Shown: one piece after another, positions 8,796 through 18,209 of the stretch
Position numbering within the stretch: position 1 is the stretch's first letter
Layout: each line of letters starts with the position of its first letter
Origin: Acidiferrobacteraceae bacterium
GTDB taxonomy: Bacteria; Pseudomonadota; Gammaproteobacteria; Arenicellales; UBA868
Direction: 5' to 3'
Assembly: GCA_002724185.1 (NCBI GenBank)
Contig: PBOB01000066.1
Span: forward strand, 46,587 to 110,586
DNA length: 64,000 nucleotides
Position numbers and translations under genes: made by a program
Notes under the pieces: model-generated
Database searches by the model: none
What the model saw: only the letters and a program-made list of their open reading frames with translations
What the model was told of the DNA's origin: nothing

Positions 8796-10817
8796 ATGAC
8801 AAATTACCGCGTTTCCGCAGACATAGGTGGAACCTTTACAGATTTTGTTGTTGAAAAAGATACTGGTCAAGTTTTCACTGGCAAGGTTTCAACTACACCG
8901 AACAATCCAGCGCTTGGAGTACTTTCGGGGCTGAAGGAATTGATCCCGACGCCTGAGACCATCGACTTTCTGGTCCATGGGACTACTGTGGGCCTCAATG
9001 CTTTCCTAGAACGCAAGGGTGAACGAGTATTACTCATTATGACAGGTGGAGTCAGCGACGCCTACTCGATCGCTAGGGGAGATCGTAAAGAACTTTACAC
9101 TCTAAAATATCGCAAGCCCGAACGATTAGTCCCTAGGCGAGATGTGCATGAAGTTAGGGAGCGTATTAAGTGGGACGGCTCTGTTCTTGAACCACTTAAT
9201 AGGGAAGACTTTGATCCAATTATAGAGAAGATAAATAGAGAAGGTATTAATGCCGTTGCCATTTGTTTTATCCACTCCTATGTCCAGCCTCAGCATGAGT
9301 TAGAGGCGCGGAAAATACTGAACAAGGCACTCCCTAATCTCTCTGTTACTTTATCTCATGAGATAGCACGCGAATGGAGAGAATACGAACGATCATCTTC
9401 GGCGGTCACAAACGCTTACATCGCCCCAATTGTTGAACGATATCTTGTTAGTCTGGAAAAAAACGTGCGCTCAATGAGTGTGAAATCTACCTTGCATGTT
9501 ATGCAGTCAAGTGGCGGTGTTATAACGCTAGGCGCAGCACAAAAAAAACCCATTTATACATTACTTTCAGGACCAGTTGGGGGGACTATTGGCGGAGTGG
9601 CTCTATCTAATTCACTGGAACGGCCAAATCTGTTGTGTGTTGACATGGGTGGCACTTCATTTGATCTAAGTCTAGTGATCAACGGGCAACCTGAGATTAC
9701 ATCAGAGACAGAATTAGAAGGATTGCCTTTACTGATGCCAATGGTGAATATTCATACTATAGGCGCAGGTGGGGGCTCCCTTGCTTGGCTAGAAGCGGGT
9801 GCTGTCCGTGTTGGCCCGAAGAGTGCTGGCGCTCTTCCAGGTCCCGTATGCTATGGGAATGGCGGAACTCAACCAACGATTACAGATGCGAACCTATTTC
9901 TGAAACGACTAGGATCGGGTTCGTTATTGAGTGGCCGAATGACGCTTGATGAAGAGATAACTGCAGACGCAATTCAAAACATGGCCGTTGAAGTAGGCTT
10001 AGACGGTATTGCCTTTGCAGAAGGGATGCTGGCTATTACAAATGCGAAAATGGCAGATGCGATGCGAACCATAACTGTCGAGCAGGGTATTGATCCACGT
10101 GACTTTTCTCTATTGGCCTTCGGTGGGGCCGGCCCAATGCATGCGGTTTGGCTTGCCAGGGAACTAGAGATTAGTGAAGTTATCATTCCTCGCTTTCCTG
10201 GAACTTTCTCAGCCTGGGGAATGCTTCAAACAGACGTCCGACAAGATCTTACAAAAAACTATTATTGCCCCCTGGATAAGGTAATGTCAGATGAGCTAGA
10301 AAACCGGTTTAGTGAACTGGAATCTGAGGGGAAAAGTGCATTAATTAGTGAAGGAGTCCCTGATGACCAAATCTTCTTTCTGCGTACTGCCGACATGCGC
10401 TATATAGGTCAAGAATACTCAGTAAATGTGGAAATATCTTCAGGCAATGATCTAGAAAAGATCGAACATATTTTTCATCAAGCACATTACACCAGATATG
10501 GGCATTCGACTCCTGATGCTCCGGTCGAGTTTGTTAATCTTCGGCTAGCCGCACTCGGCAGATTGAAAAAGATATCCGGTCCTACTTCTGTGACTGAAAC
10601 TATATCTAGCGACCCAGTCATCGGCACACGCAATACTATCTTTGATGGGAAGGAACAGACAACAACAGTATATCGTAGAGATCGACTTGCGCTCGGCAGT
10701 CAATTACCTAGTCCAGCCGTAATTGAAGAAAACAGCGCGACTACAGTTGTCCCTCCAGGATACGATATTCACATCGATCAGCTGGGCAATATTGTTGTAA
10801 CGCCAGGAGCCATATAG
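8796..10817 (+). CDS. hyuA: Hydantoinase/oxoprolinase subunit A (HyuA family)
   Basis: The ATP-binding subunit of a hydantoinase/oxoprolinase-type enzyme, 673 aa. An N-terminal Hydant_A_N domain opens with SADIGGTFTDFVVEK, and the actin-like Hydantoinase_A domain has CVDMGGTSFDLSLV at about residue 280, followed by GAGGGSLAW and GPVCYGNGGTQPTITDAN. The family uses ATP to activate a cyclic amide or a carbonyl substrate; acetone and acetophenone carboxylases are relatives, so the reaction could be a carboxylation. Its TAG stop is followed directly by the ATG of HyuB, so the two subunits are translationally coupled. The downstream PutA makes a substrate related to proline or 5-oxoproline attractive, as inference only. 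Confidence 0.92.
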   Translation: MTNYRVSADIGGTFTDFVVEKDTGQVFTGKVSTTPNNPALGVLSGLKELIPTPETIDFLVHGTTVGLNAFLERKGERVLLIMTGGVSDAYSIARGDRKELYTLKYRKPERLVPRRDVHEVRERIKWDGSVLEPLNREDFDPIIEKINREGINAVAICFIHSYVQPQHELEARKILNKALPNLSVTLSHEIAREWREYERSSSAVTNAYIAPIVERYLVSLEKNVRSMSVKSTLHVMQSSGGVITLGAAQKKPIYTLLSGPVGGTIGGVALSNSLERPNLLCVDMGGTSFDLSLVINGQPEITSETELEGLPLLMPMVNIHTIGAGGGSLAWLEAGAVRVGPKSAGALPGPVCYGNGGTQPTITDANLFLKRLGSGSLLSGRMTLDEEITADAIQNMAVEVGLDGIAFAEGMLAITNAKMADAMRTITVEQGIDPRDFSLLAFGGAGPMHAVWLARELEISEVIIPRFPGTFSAWGMLQTDVRQDLTKNYYCPLDKVMSDELENRFSELESEGKSALISEGVPDDQIFFLRTADMRYIGQEYSVNVEISSGNDLEKIEHIFHQAHYTRYGHSTPDAPVEFVNLRLAALGRLKKISGPTSVTETISSDPVIGTRNTIFDGKEQTTTVYRRDRLALGSQLPSPAVIEENSATTVVPPGYDIHIDQLGNIVVTPGAI

Positions 10818-12548
10818 ATGGATAAGAAAATTAATCCGATTACCACAGAAATTATTCGAAACGCATTTGTATCAATTGCTCAAGATATGAATGCAACACT
10901 GATACGAAGTGCTTACACCCCAATTATCTATGAGGGTAAGGATTGTTCAGTAGCTTTGCTCGATGAAAATGGAGACGTATTAGGGCAATCGCTTGGTTTA
11001 CCATTATTCCTAGGTAATCTAGAAATTTGTGTCAAATTGATCGCGGATAAAATTGGGTGGGATGCTTTCAAGCCGGGTGATGTCTTTTATATGAATGACT
11101 CCTACATGACTGGCACGCATCTTAATGACTCCACTATTGTGACACCTATCTTCTGGAACAACAAAAGAGTCGGATTTACAGCAGCTCGTGCGCATTGGCT
11201 CGACATTGGGGCGAAAGATCCAGGAGCACCTATGGATTCCCATGAAATTTACCAAGAAGGTATGAGATGGGGTCCTACACGCATCTATGAAAGTGGAGAA
11301 CCTAGGGAGGAGATTCTTGATTTTTTCAAGCGTAATAGCCGATTTGGCTATGGATTAATTGGTGATATGAACGCTCAAATTGCCGCTTGTCGAACTGGTG
11401 AAAATCGTTTTCAAGCTGTACTCAACAGATTTGGCCATGAAACAGTGATTCTGGCCCGTGACGAGATCTTTCGCCAATCTGAAAAACTAGAGCGTGATAC
11501 TGTGCAAAATATTCCTGATGGTGTCTATACCGCTGAAGGAACGCTTGATGATGATGGGTTGGGAAGTGACCCCATACCAATAAAAGTAGAAGTACAAATT
11601 TCTGGAGATGAAATGACGGTTGATTTAGCTGGTTCTGCAAACCAGACTCATGGACCAATCAATTGTGGTTTTGCTCAAACTATATCGGCTGTTCGCGTTG
11701 CCTTTAAGCTACTGGTCAATCCGAATCGCCCAGTTGATGGCGGCACCTTCAAAACTCTCACTGTAACAGCCCCTGAAGGTTCGCTCTTTCGTGCGCAGGA
11801 GCCTGCCGCCTGTGCCTGGTACTTTACCCCACTAGGTTTATTGATTGATCTAATTCCAAAAGCTCTTTCTGACATTCTTATGGATTCGGTCGCTGCAGCC
11901 CATTATGGAGACTCCATGGTAATTTATGTGTCAGGACAAGATCCGAGAAAAGGCAATTCGCCATTCCTATCCGTTGAACCCACACCAGGTGGGTGGGGGG
12001 CATATAAAACTGGGGATGGCCAGGACGCATTAATTAACAATGTGAACGGCTCTTTTAAAGATTTGCCTATAGAAGTATACGAAAATAAGTATCCGATTAT
12101 GCTAAAGCGATACGGATTTAGAACAGATACTGGCGGTGCGGGCCAAACTCGCGGAGGCACAGGAATATATCGTGAGTACCATATGCAAACATCTTCGTCA
12201 CTTTATCTTTGGTTTGAGCGTTCTCTGACACCTGCATGGGGGATCTTTGGCGGTAAAGACGCAGCCCCTCCGGACGTGGTAATAAATCCCGGAAGTGAAA
12301 ATGAACATCATCTACTCAAAGCGAGCGCATTACCCCTTCAAGCAAACGATGTCGTCCTGACACAAACAGGTGGTGGTGGTGGATTTGGTGAGCCTTGGAA
12401 ACGTGACGCTGAGAAAGTCCGTGAAGACGTAATCGATGGTTATGTCTCGCATGATGGAGCGGAGCAAGACTACGGCGTTGTATTACACGATGATCTAACT
12501 ATTGATAAAGATGCGACAGAAGCGCGTCGAGAAGCAATGGGTCTTTAA
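10818..12548 (+). CDS. hyuB: Hydantoinase/oxoprolinase subunit B (HyuB family)
   Basis: The partner subunit of the HyuA just upstream, 576 aa. It has the Hydantoinase_B landmarks INPITTEIIRNAFVSIAQDM at the start, FKPGDVFYMNDSYMTGTH at about residue 90, AARAHWLDIGAKDPG, and the C-terminal QTGGGGGFGEPW. The ATG abuts the HyuA stop without spacing. The protein resembles the stand-alone HyuB at 4008 in layout but clearly differs in sequence, so it is not a recent duplicate. PutA follows after 50 bases. It is expected to be cytoplasmic, forming a heteromer with HyuA. Confidence 0.92.
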   Translation: MDKKINPITTEIIRNAFVSIAQDMNATLIRSAYTPIIYEGKDCSVALLDENGDVLGQSLGLPLFLGNLEICVKLIADKIGWDAFKPGDVFYMNDSYMTGTHLNDSTIVTPIFWNNKRVGFTAARAHWLDIGAKDPGAPMDSHEIYQEGMRWGPTRIYESGEPREEILDFFKRNSRFGYGLIGDMNAQIAACRTGENRFQAVLNRFGHETVILARDEIFRQSEKLERDTVQNIPDGVYTAEGTLDDDGLGSDPIPIKVEVQISGDEMTVDLAGSANQTHGPINCGFAQTISAVRVAFKLLVNPNRPVDGGTFKTLTVTAPEGSLFRAQEPAACAWYFTPLGLLIDLIPKALSDILMDSVAAAHYGDSMVIYVSGQDPRKGNSPFLSVEPTPGGWGAYKTGDGQDALINNVNGSFKDLPIEVYENKYPIMLKRYGFRTDTGGAGQTRGGTGIYREYHMQTSSSLYLWFERSLTPAWGIFGGKDAAPPDVVINPGSENEHHLLKASALPLQANDVVLTQTGGGGGFGEPWKRDAEKVREDVIDGYVSHDGAEQDYGVVLHDDLTIDKDATEARREAMGL

Positions 12549-12598
12549 ACAATAAGGCCAGGATTAGACACGAATAAAGAAATGTTTCTTAGCTAGCG

Positions 12599-15500
12599 AT
12601 GGAAAACGTTTCCGACTCTCTCAGAGATCAAATGCTGCTGGTCTCTTCGGGCAAGTATTCTGATGAGATTCAACTCGTTAGTTATTTGCTTGAAAATCCT
12701 CCCTATGACTCTAAAACTGCATCAACCATAGAAGCTAATGCTGCAAGAATCGTAAACAGTGCAAGAACTGATAGTAGCCCCAAACCACTCTTAGATACTT
12801 TCCTCGCAGAGTACGGTTTGTCTACGAGGGAAGGCGTCGCACTGATGTGTCTCGCTGAAAGCTTGCTTAGAATTCCAGATCAGAAGACTGCGGATCAGCT
12901 GATCGCCGATAAAGTTAAGCTCGGCAATTGGGCGGCTCATGCTGGAAACGCAGACTCGCTACTCGTCAATGCATCAACGTGGGCCCTCATGCTAACTGGA
13001 CGATTTGTCGAAATTGAAAATGACCTCCAAATTAGATCAGAAAATTGGTTTGAACAGGTAACAGGCCGTATTAGTGATTCGGTGATCAAGAAAGCTATGC
13101 GGTCAGCTATGCAAATCCTAGGTCGTGAATTTGTTCTTGGGACCACAATAGAAGATGCGCTCGGAAATAGTGAAGCTGGAAAATTATACTCATACGATAT
13201 GCTGGGGGAAGCTGCGCGTAATGAAGAAGCTGCACAAAGGTATTACGGCGCATATAGAAGTGCAATTGAGAATATTGGCCGGCATCAAAACCATCAAGAA
13301 ACTAACAGACCCTCTATCTCGATAAAGTTATCTGCTTTACATCCGAGATTTGAATCTCTAAAACGCCATAGGATAATGAATGAGCTGCTACAAACTATTA
13401 TAGATCTTTGTGGCTATGCCAAGCGCTATAACGTTGAACTCACAATTGATGCGGAAGAAGCCGATCGAACAGAGCTGACCCTAGATCTATTTAGATGCTT
13501 AATCACTGATCCCAACCTTCAGGATTTTCGCCATATCGGAATAGTTGTCCAAGCCTATAGCAAGCGTGCTATTCCGATCTTAGATTGGCTTATCTTATTA
13601 GGCAAAGAAACAGATCGGACGATTCCCGTGAGACTAGTTAAGGGTGCATATTGGGATACTGAAATAAAGCATGCACAGGTAAATGGATTGCCAGATTTTC
13701 CTGTATATACACGCAAAGCATCCACGGACCTTTCTTATCTCTTATGTACGAAAAAAATTCTCCAAAACACCGAACAACTCTATGGACAATTTGCGACCCA
13801 CAATGCGCATACAGTTTCAGCAATCCTTGAACTCGCGCAGGGCTCAAGAGACTTTGAATTACAACGCTTACATGGAATGGGAGTCGCACTATACGATGCA
13901 GTGAAACGCAACCACCCAGACATGCCACCATTGCGAGTGTATGCCCCGGTTGGATCACACGAGGACTTATTGGCCTATTTAGTTCGGCGTCTACTTGAAA
14001 ATGGTGCAAATAGTTCATTTGTTAACCGATTTCTCGATCAAAATACTAGTCCAGCTGACCTGGTTAGAGATCCTATCAATAAGGTCCGAGATACAAAACC
14101 AATACGGCACCCGTATATACGCATACCCAGCCAGTTATTTATGGATGAGCGTATTAACTCGCAGGGCCTCGATTTTTCATCCATAGCAACGATAGAAAAA
14201 CTATGCTCCACAAAAAATTCAGTAGACACTGAATGGTTTATCGCTAACTCACTGCCGGACAAACAGCCCAATACTGACAAAGGACTTCCAATTAAGAATC
14301 CTGCCAAATTAAACGATGATGCTGGCATATATATCAAAACAAGCAATGACCACATTGATAATACCTTCCTAAGAGCAAAGGAAGCATACTCAAATTGGAA
14401 TTCTCTCAAAGGAAATGCCCGGGCTGCACTACTAAACAATGTAGCAAATCTATTAGACAAAAATCTTGAGCGCCTAACCGCGATACTCTGTCGTGAAGCT
14501 GGGAAAACATTCTTTGATTCTGTGTCAGAAACTCGAGAAGCGATTGATTTTTGCCGATATTACGCTTCGCAAGCTAAACTTCACTTTGAAGGCGGTACAT
14601 TACTACCAGGGCCTACCGGGGAAACGAACGAATTAACCCTGCACGGTCGTGGCGTCTTCGTTTGTATAAGTCCTTGGAACTTCCCACTAGCAATCTTTGT
14701 CGGTCAAATTGCTGCAGCTCTCGCTTCTGGTAATACTGTTGTCGCGAAGCCCGCAGAACATACACCTTTTATCGCATTTGAAGTCGTCCGGCTGATGTAT
14801 AACGCAGGGATACCCCATCATGCCTGTCAGTTAGTCCTTGGCGATGGAAGCGTTGGGGAAAAACTTGTAGAGCACCAATTGACAGCTGGCATTGCTTTTA
14901 CCGGAAGCTTCGAAACGGCTCGACAGATAAATCAATTAATCTCACAACGGGCTGGGCCTCTAATTCCATTCATAGCCGAGACAGGTGGTCAAAATGTGAT
15001 GATAGTAGATTCAACCGCACTGCTTGAACAAGTTACTGATGATGTAGTTGTTTCAGCCTTCCACAGTGCTGGACAACGATGTTCAGCACTTAGGGTTTTG
15101 TATCTACAAGAAGACATTGCACATAAAGCCATCGAAATGATTAAAGGAGCTATGAACGAGCTTCGTATAGGTGACCCAGGCAAGCCCGACACAGATATTG
15201 GACCTATAATTTCTAAAGAAGCAGCGGACTCATTGCAGCGTTACATTGATCAACTTGCCTTTAAGGGGCAGCTAATACATCAGGCACCGGTAACCGATGA
15301 AACGAGCAAGGGGAGCTTTGTGGCTCCATGTATGTTAAGTATTCAATCACTTGCAGAGCTGGAGAAAGAACACTTTGGACCATTATTGCATGTTATAACA
15401 TTTTCAGAAGGACAAATCGGAAAAATAATAACTGATGTCGAACAATCAGGCTATGGCCTAACATTAGGCATACACAGCCGAATTGAATCCCGAGTACATC

Positions 15501-15718
15501 AGATTGCCGAAGTGGCCGCCGTTGGAAATATTTATTCCAACCGAAATATGATTGGTGCTGTTGTAGGCTCGCAACCCTTTGGAGGTCTAGGATTTTCTGG
15601 AACGGGACCTAAAGCTGGTGGGCCACACTATGTTTATCGATTTGCCACCGAAAAAGTATTAACCATCAACACAGCAGCAACTGGTGGTAATGCTGCCCTG
15701 CTAAGCTTGGAAAACTAG
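12599..15718 (+). CDS. putA: Bifunctional proline dehydrogenase / 1-pyrroline-5-carboxylate dehydrogenase PutA
   Basis: Oxidises proline to glutamate in two steps. The proline dehydrogenase barrel spans about residues 130-510 (SIKLSALHPRFE, VRLVKGAYWDTEIK, FATHNAHTV, YLVRRLLENGANSSF). The P5C dehydrogenase domain runs from about 590 to 1025, with catalytic Cys828 in SAGQRCSALR and Glu794 in AETGGQN. At 1039 aa it is the short class A PutA; there is no N-terminal ribbon-helix-helix, so it is not an autorepressor and regulation must come from outside. It sits in the hyu operon 50 bases after HyuB. No good Shine-Dalgarno precedes the ATG. A terminal 2OG-oxygenase gene follows. Confidence 0.95.
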   Translation: MENVSDSLRDQMLLVSSGKYSDEIQLVSYLLENPPYDSKTASTIEANAARIVNSARTDSSPKPLLDTFLAEYGLSTREGVALMCLAESLLRIPDQKTADQLIADKVKLGNWAAHAGNADSLLVNASTWALMLTGRFVEIENDLQIRSENWFEQVTGRISDSVIKKAMRSAMQILGREFVLGTTIEDALGNSEAGKLYSYDMLGEAARNEEAAQRYYGAYRSAIENIGRHQNHQETNRPSISIKLSALHPRFESLKRHRIMNELLQTIIDLCGYAKRYNVELTIDAEEADRTELTLDLFRCLITDPNLQDFRHIGIVVQAYSKRAIPILDWLILLGKETDRTIPVRLVKGAYWDTEIKHAQVNGLPDFPVYTRKASTDLSYLLCTKKILQNTEQLYGQFATHNAHTVSAILELAQGSRDFELQRLHGMGVALYDAVKRNHPDMPPLRVYAPVGSHEDLLAYLVRRLLENGANSSFVNRFLDQNTSPADLVRDPINKVRDTKPIRHPYIRIPSQLFMDERINSQGLDFSSIATIEKLCSTKNSVDTEWFIANSLPDKQPNTDKGLPIKNPAKLNDDAGIYIKTSNDHIDNTFLRAKEAYSNWNSLKGNARAALLNNVANLLDKNLERLTAILCREAGKTFFDSVSETREAIDFCRYYASQAKLHFEGGTLLPGPTGETNELTLHGRGVFVCISPWNFPLAIFVGQIAAALASGNTVVAKPAEHTPFIAFEVVRLMYNAGIPHHACQLVLGDGSVGEKLVEHQLTAGIAFTGSFETARQINQLISQRAGPLIPFIAETGGQNVMIVDSTALLEQVTDDVVVSAFHSAGQRCSALRVLYLQEDIAHKAIEMIKGAMNELRIGDPGKPDTDIGPIISKEAADSLQRYIDQLAFKGQLIHQAPVTDETSKGSFVAPCMLSIQSLAELEKEHFGPLLHVITFSEGQIGKIITDVEQSGYGLTLGIHSRIESRVHQIAEVAAVGNIYSNRNMIGAVVGSQPFGGLGFSGTGPKAGGPHYVYRFATEKVLTINTAATGGNAALLSLEN

Positions 15719-15770
15719 GGGTTATCAAATATGGCATTCGTGCTTATTAGCAGAGAAAATTATTTACGAA

Positions 15771-16808
15771 TTGTTTCTCTATGAGAAACATAAGTTCAAT
15801 CTCATGAATCCCCTGCAATTTCCGAAGAAGTCACCGGATACATACCAGCCGCTAAGTATGGAGCCAATATTTGAACCCCAAAAACATCTTGCATTGGAAA
15901 CGCCATCAAGCGTATGGCATCTCGAAGAACTTGGCTATAGCGGTAGCACTCTACAAAACTTAGCTAGCCCGATTGCATTCACAGAACCATTTCGATTGCT
16001 GTCTCAGGAGGGTGCTGCTGCTCTATTGGAGGTAACTCGACAGCTTAAGGAGGTAGCGTGTCCCGCCAGCTATGTGAAAACATACACAGGCAATAGGAAC
16101 CAAGTAACTGTTTCTGGAGGTGTGTATCAATCTAAGTTTCTAAGAGATCTTTGTAGCAGTCCTGAAATAACTATGTTTTTGTCTGAGATTGCTGACACTG
16201 CACTAAGTCCACATAGCATGCCCTCCCAACAGTTATACATTAATTATCAACCGGAAAACTTAGAGGATCATGTTGATATCTGGCATGCGGACTCTATAGG
16301 ATTTGACTATGTTCTTATGGCCAGCAGCCCGATTGAATTGCGTGGCGGTGAATTCCAAATCTTCTTAGGCACTGTCCAACAAGCAGCAGAACTGCTAGAG
16401 CTAACTCCGAGAACGCTCAACCTGGGATCTCATATTGAATTGCCAGAGGAACGTTGCATAAGTTTTCAGTTTCCTGATGCCGGTTATGCCATATTCCAGC
16501 AGGGCAACCTTGTCGTGCATAGAGCTCGTCGGCTATCTCAACCTGGTGAGCGTATTACTGTAGTGCCCGGTTATGTATCTCTTGACCACACACAAGCCGA
16601 TGCATCAGACCTCTCGCATATTGCAACATATGGCGAGCCTAGTATTGCGTTAGAAATACTTCGGCATGGTGCTTGGCTTACAACAGAAAAACTTACCGCG
16701 TTTCTTGAGGGGCTCGAACTTAATGATGATTCGGAAAAACAGAGGCGACTATTAAATGATGCACTATTAGATGCCATTCGCGCTCTTGAAGCTACAAAAG
16801 ACCAATAG
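15771..16808 (+). CDS. Probable Fe(II)/2-oxoglutarate-dependent oxygenase
   Basis: I do not recognise a named family, but a jelly-roll metal site can be traced: H172 and D174 in WHADS, distal H250 in LVVHRARR, and the 2-oxoglutarate-binding R261 in GERITVV. The H-x-D...H...R order and the 11-residue gap from the last His to the Arg fit the Fe(II)/2OG superfamily (numbered from the first possible codon). The frame opens with TTG at 15771; an ATG at 15804 is an alternative, and neither has a clear Shine-Dalgarno. It lies 52 bases after putA and is probably the last gene of the operon. It may hydroxylate an amino-acid-like substrate upstream of PutA, which is inference. Confidence 0.6.
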   Translation: MFLYEKHKFNLMNPLQFPKKSPDTYQPLSMEPIFEPQKHLALETPSSVWHLEELGYSGSTLQNLASPIAFTEPFRLLSQEGAAALLEVTRQLKEVACPASYVKTYTGNRNQVTVSGGVYQSKFLRDLCSSPEITMFLSEIADTALSPHSMPSQQLYINYQPENLEDHVDIWHADSIGFDYVLMASSPIELRGGEFQIFLGTVQQAAELLELTPRTLNLGSHIELPEERCISFQFPDAGYAIFQQGNLVVHRARRLSQPGERITVVPGYVSLDHTQADASDLSHIATYGEPSIALEILRHGAWLTTEKLTAFLEGLELNDDSEKQRRLLNDALLDAIRALEATKDQ

Positions 16809-16823
16809 CTCAATATTTCGAAT

Positions 16824-16846
16824 AATAATAGTAAACAATTATTTTT
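16824..16846 (+). terminator. Weak AT-rich hairpin with T run after the hyu-put operon
   Basis: AATAAT (16824-16829) pairs with ATTATT (16838-16843) across an 8-base loop and is followed by TTT. It lies 16 bases after the stop of the last operon gene. The stem is weak, so termination here is only a possibility. Confidence 0.3.
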
Positions 16847-17032
16847 GTAACTCCTAGTTTCGGGAAAACTTCGCAGCTCCCTTAACCCATTGAAAATATT
16901 ATAGAGCCTTTTAAATCGCACCAAAACTAGATTAGAATTTATGTGACGGCAATAGGCTCATAATACTTGATGTATAAGCATGATGTTGGGCGAATGAATT
17001 GGGGATATATAACTGATAATAATGGATACTAA

Positions 17033-17368
17033 ATGAACGAAAATTCAACAAATATAGTCCTGCATGAAAGTGAAGTGGTTGAACTCTTTGTATACTTTCT
17101 GGCTACTGCAAGAGTTCAAATCGACGATCCTGACTACTATGGACCCATGCGACTACTAATCGCAGCGGAGAAGCTACGCGACTTTGTTTCAAATCGATCG
17201 TCATCATCCTTGACTCGCCTGTTTGAGCTTACTGAGCCAATTATTAATGATGCGCATATCGCAATTAATGACATAGAAAAGTTTTCCAACAAGCTCGATC
17301 AATTAAGTAAAGTCATTGCAAACTACTTACTCGAGGTTAATGGAATAGAAGATCCTTCACATGACTAA
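17033..17368 (+). CDS. DUF6092-like small helical protein
   Basis: An all-helical 111-aa protein. The segment VVELFVYFLATARVQIDDPDYYG followed by PMRLLIAAEKLRDF resembles what I recall of DUF6092, a short family of unknown function; this assignment is from memory of the pattern and is moderate. There is no signal peptide or membrane segment. Its 3' end overlaps the nitroreductase gene by 8 bases, indicating translational coupling and a shared task, perhaps as a partner of that flavoenzyme. Confidence 0.55.
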   Translation: MNENSTNIVLHESEVVELFVYFLATARVQIDDPDYYGPMRLLIAAEKLRDFVSNRSSSSLTRLFELTEPIINDAHIAINDIEKFSNKLDQLSKVIANYLLEVNGIEDPSHD

Positions 17369-17894
17369 CGAAACACTACAGATAATTAAGACCAGACGAG
17401 TTGTTCGAATGATGACTGGTGAGCCAGTCGCGCGTACAAACATTGAACAAATTCTAGAAGCAGCTCGGTGGGCCCCGGTCGGAGGAAACCAAAGATTTCT
17501 ACGCTTTGTAGTTGCAGAAGACCCGAAACTTATCAATCTCATAAGAATGGTGTCACCCGGAATGATACAACGGCCGCAAGTGATCATTACTATCTGTGCA
17601 GATTGGGATAAATTTCGGAAGAATAAAGTCAAAGGCCATGACCGATCGAGTTACATTGATGTTGGAACTGCAATGCAAACCATGCTCCTCGCGTCTCATT
17701 CTTTGGAGCTAGGATCTGGACCTGTGACATCTTTTAATAAAATATCGGTAGGGATTATGCTTAACCTGCCAAGCCACGTAACGCCAGAACTTATGGTCTG
17801 CGTCGGTCATCCAGCTTCAGGTTATCAGATGCCAATGGCGCCGAAACAAAAAATTACCTGGGAGAGTCTTGTCGACTGGGGTCGAGTTTCATAA
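17361..17894 (+). CDS. Nitroreductase-family flavoprotein
   Basis: An FMN-dependent oxidoreductase of 177 aa. The nitroreductase fold is shown by IKTRRVVRMMTGEPV near the start (the SRRSVR-like phosphate-binding arginines), ARWAPVGGNQRFLRFVV at about residue 35, the DVGTAMQTMLLASHSLELGS helix at about 100, and the C-terminal GHPASGYQMPMAPK. It overlaps the DUF6092-like gene by 8 bases. Family members reduce nitro groups, quinones or flavins, or act in dehalogenation; the substrate here is unknown. Confidence 0.85.
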   Translation: MTNETLQIIKTRRVVRMMTGEPVARTNIEQILEAARWAPVGGNQRFLRFVVAEDPKLINLIRMVSPGMIQRPQVIITICADWDKFRKNKVKGHDRSSYIDVGTAMQTMLLASHSLELGSGPVTSFNKISVGIMLNLPSHVTPELMVCVGHPASGYQMPMAPKQKITWESLVDWGRVS

Positions 17895-18209
17895 TTCTCT
17901 TGATTTACGACCCTTGAGCGATCAGGCCGCGATTCGTTTGTAGCGCAAACTATTGCTGCTACCGCATTCAGAAAAAGTCCAGCAAAAACCGAACTGTCCA
18001 GTGAACACGGTGAACATAAAACTGGGATGGGTATAATTAGCTAAAAGTATTTCTTATACAAACTAAGTGACCGGGTTCGCTAATCGCATATCGTGCAGTA
18101 CAATCACTTATCCTGAGAAACTTCTGCCATGTTGCTTCTACGGAGATCAGTGTGACTGATAATCGTAGCTAACAACGCTTCTCATAAAAACTAAGAAATA
18201 TCCTTCACT
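17895..18209. other. Intergenic region between convergent genes, with one hairpin
   Basis: No gene was found in these 315 bases. The only clear structure is a hairpin at 18138-18168: CTACG pairs with CGTAG and, after a symmetric 3x3 internal loop, ATCAGT pairs with ACTGAT around a GTG loop. It has no T run, but its place between the nitroreductase and TypA stops suggests a transcript-end structure. Confidence 0.5.

Noticed and set aside
13638..14460. Minus-strand open frames within putA
   Set aside because: They lie opposite the conserved proline dehydrogenase and linker coding sequence; no domain or ribosome site supports them.
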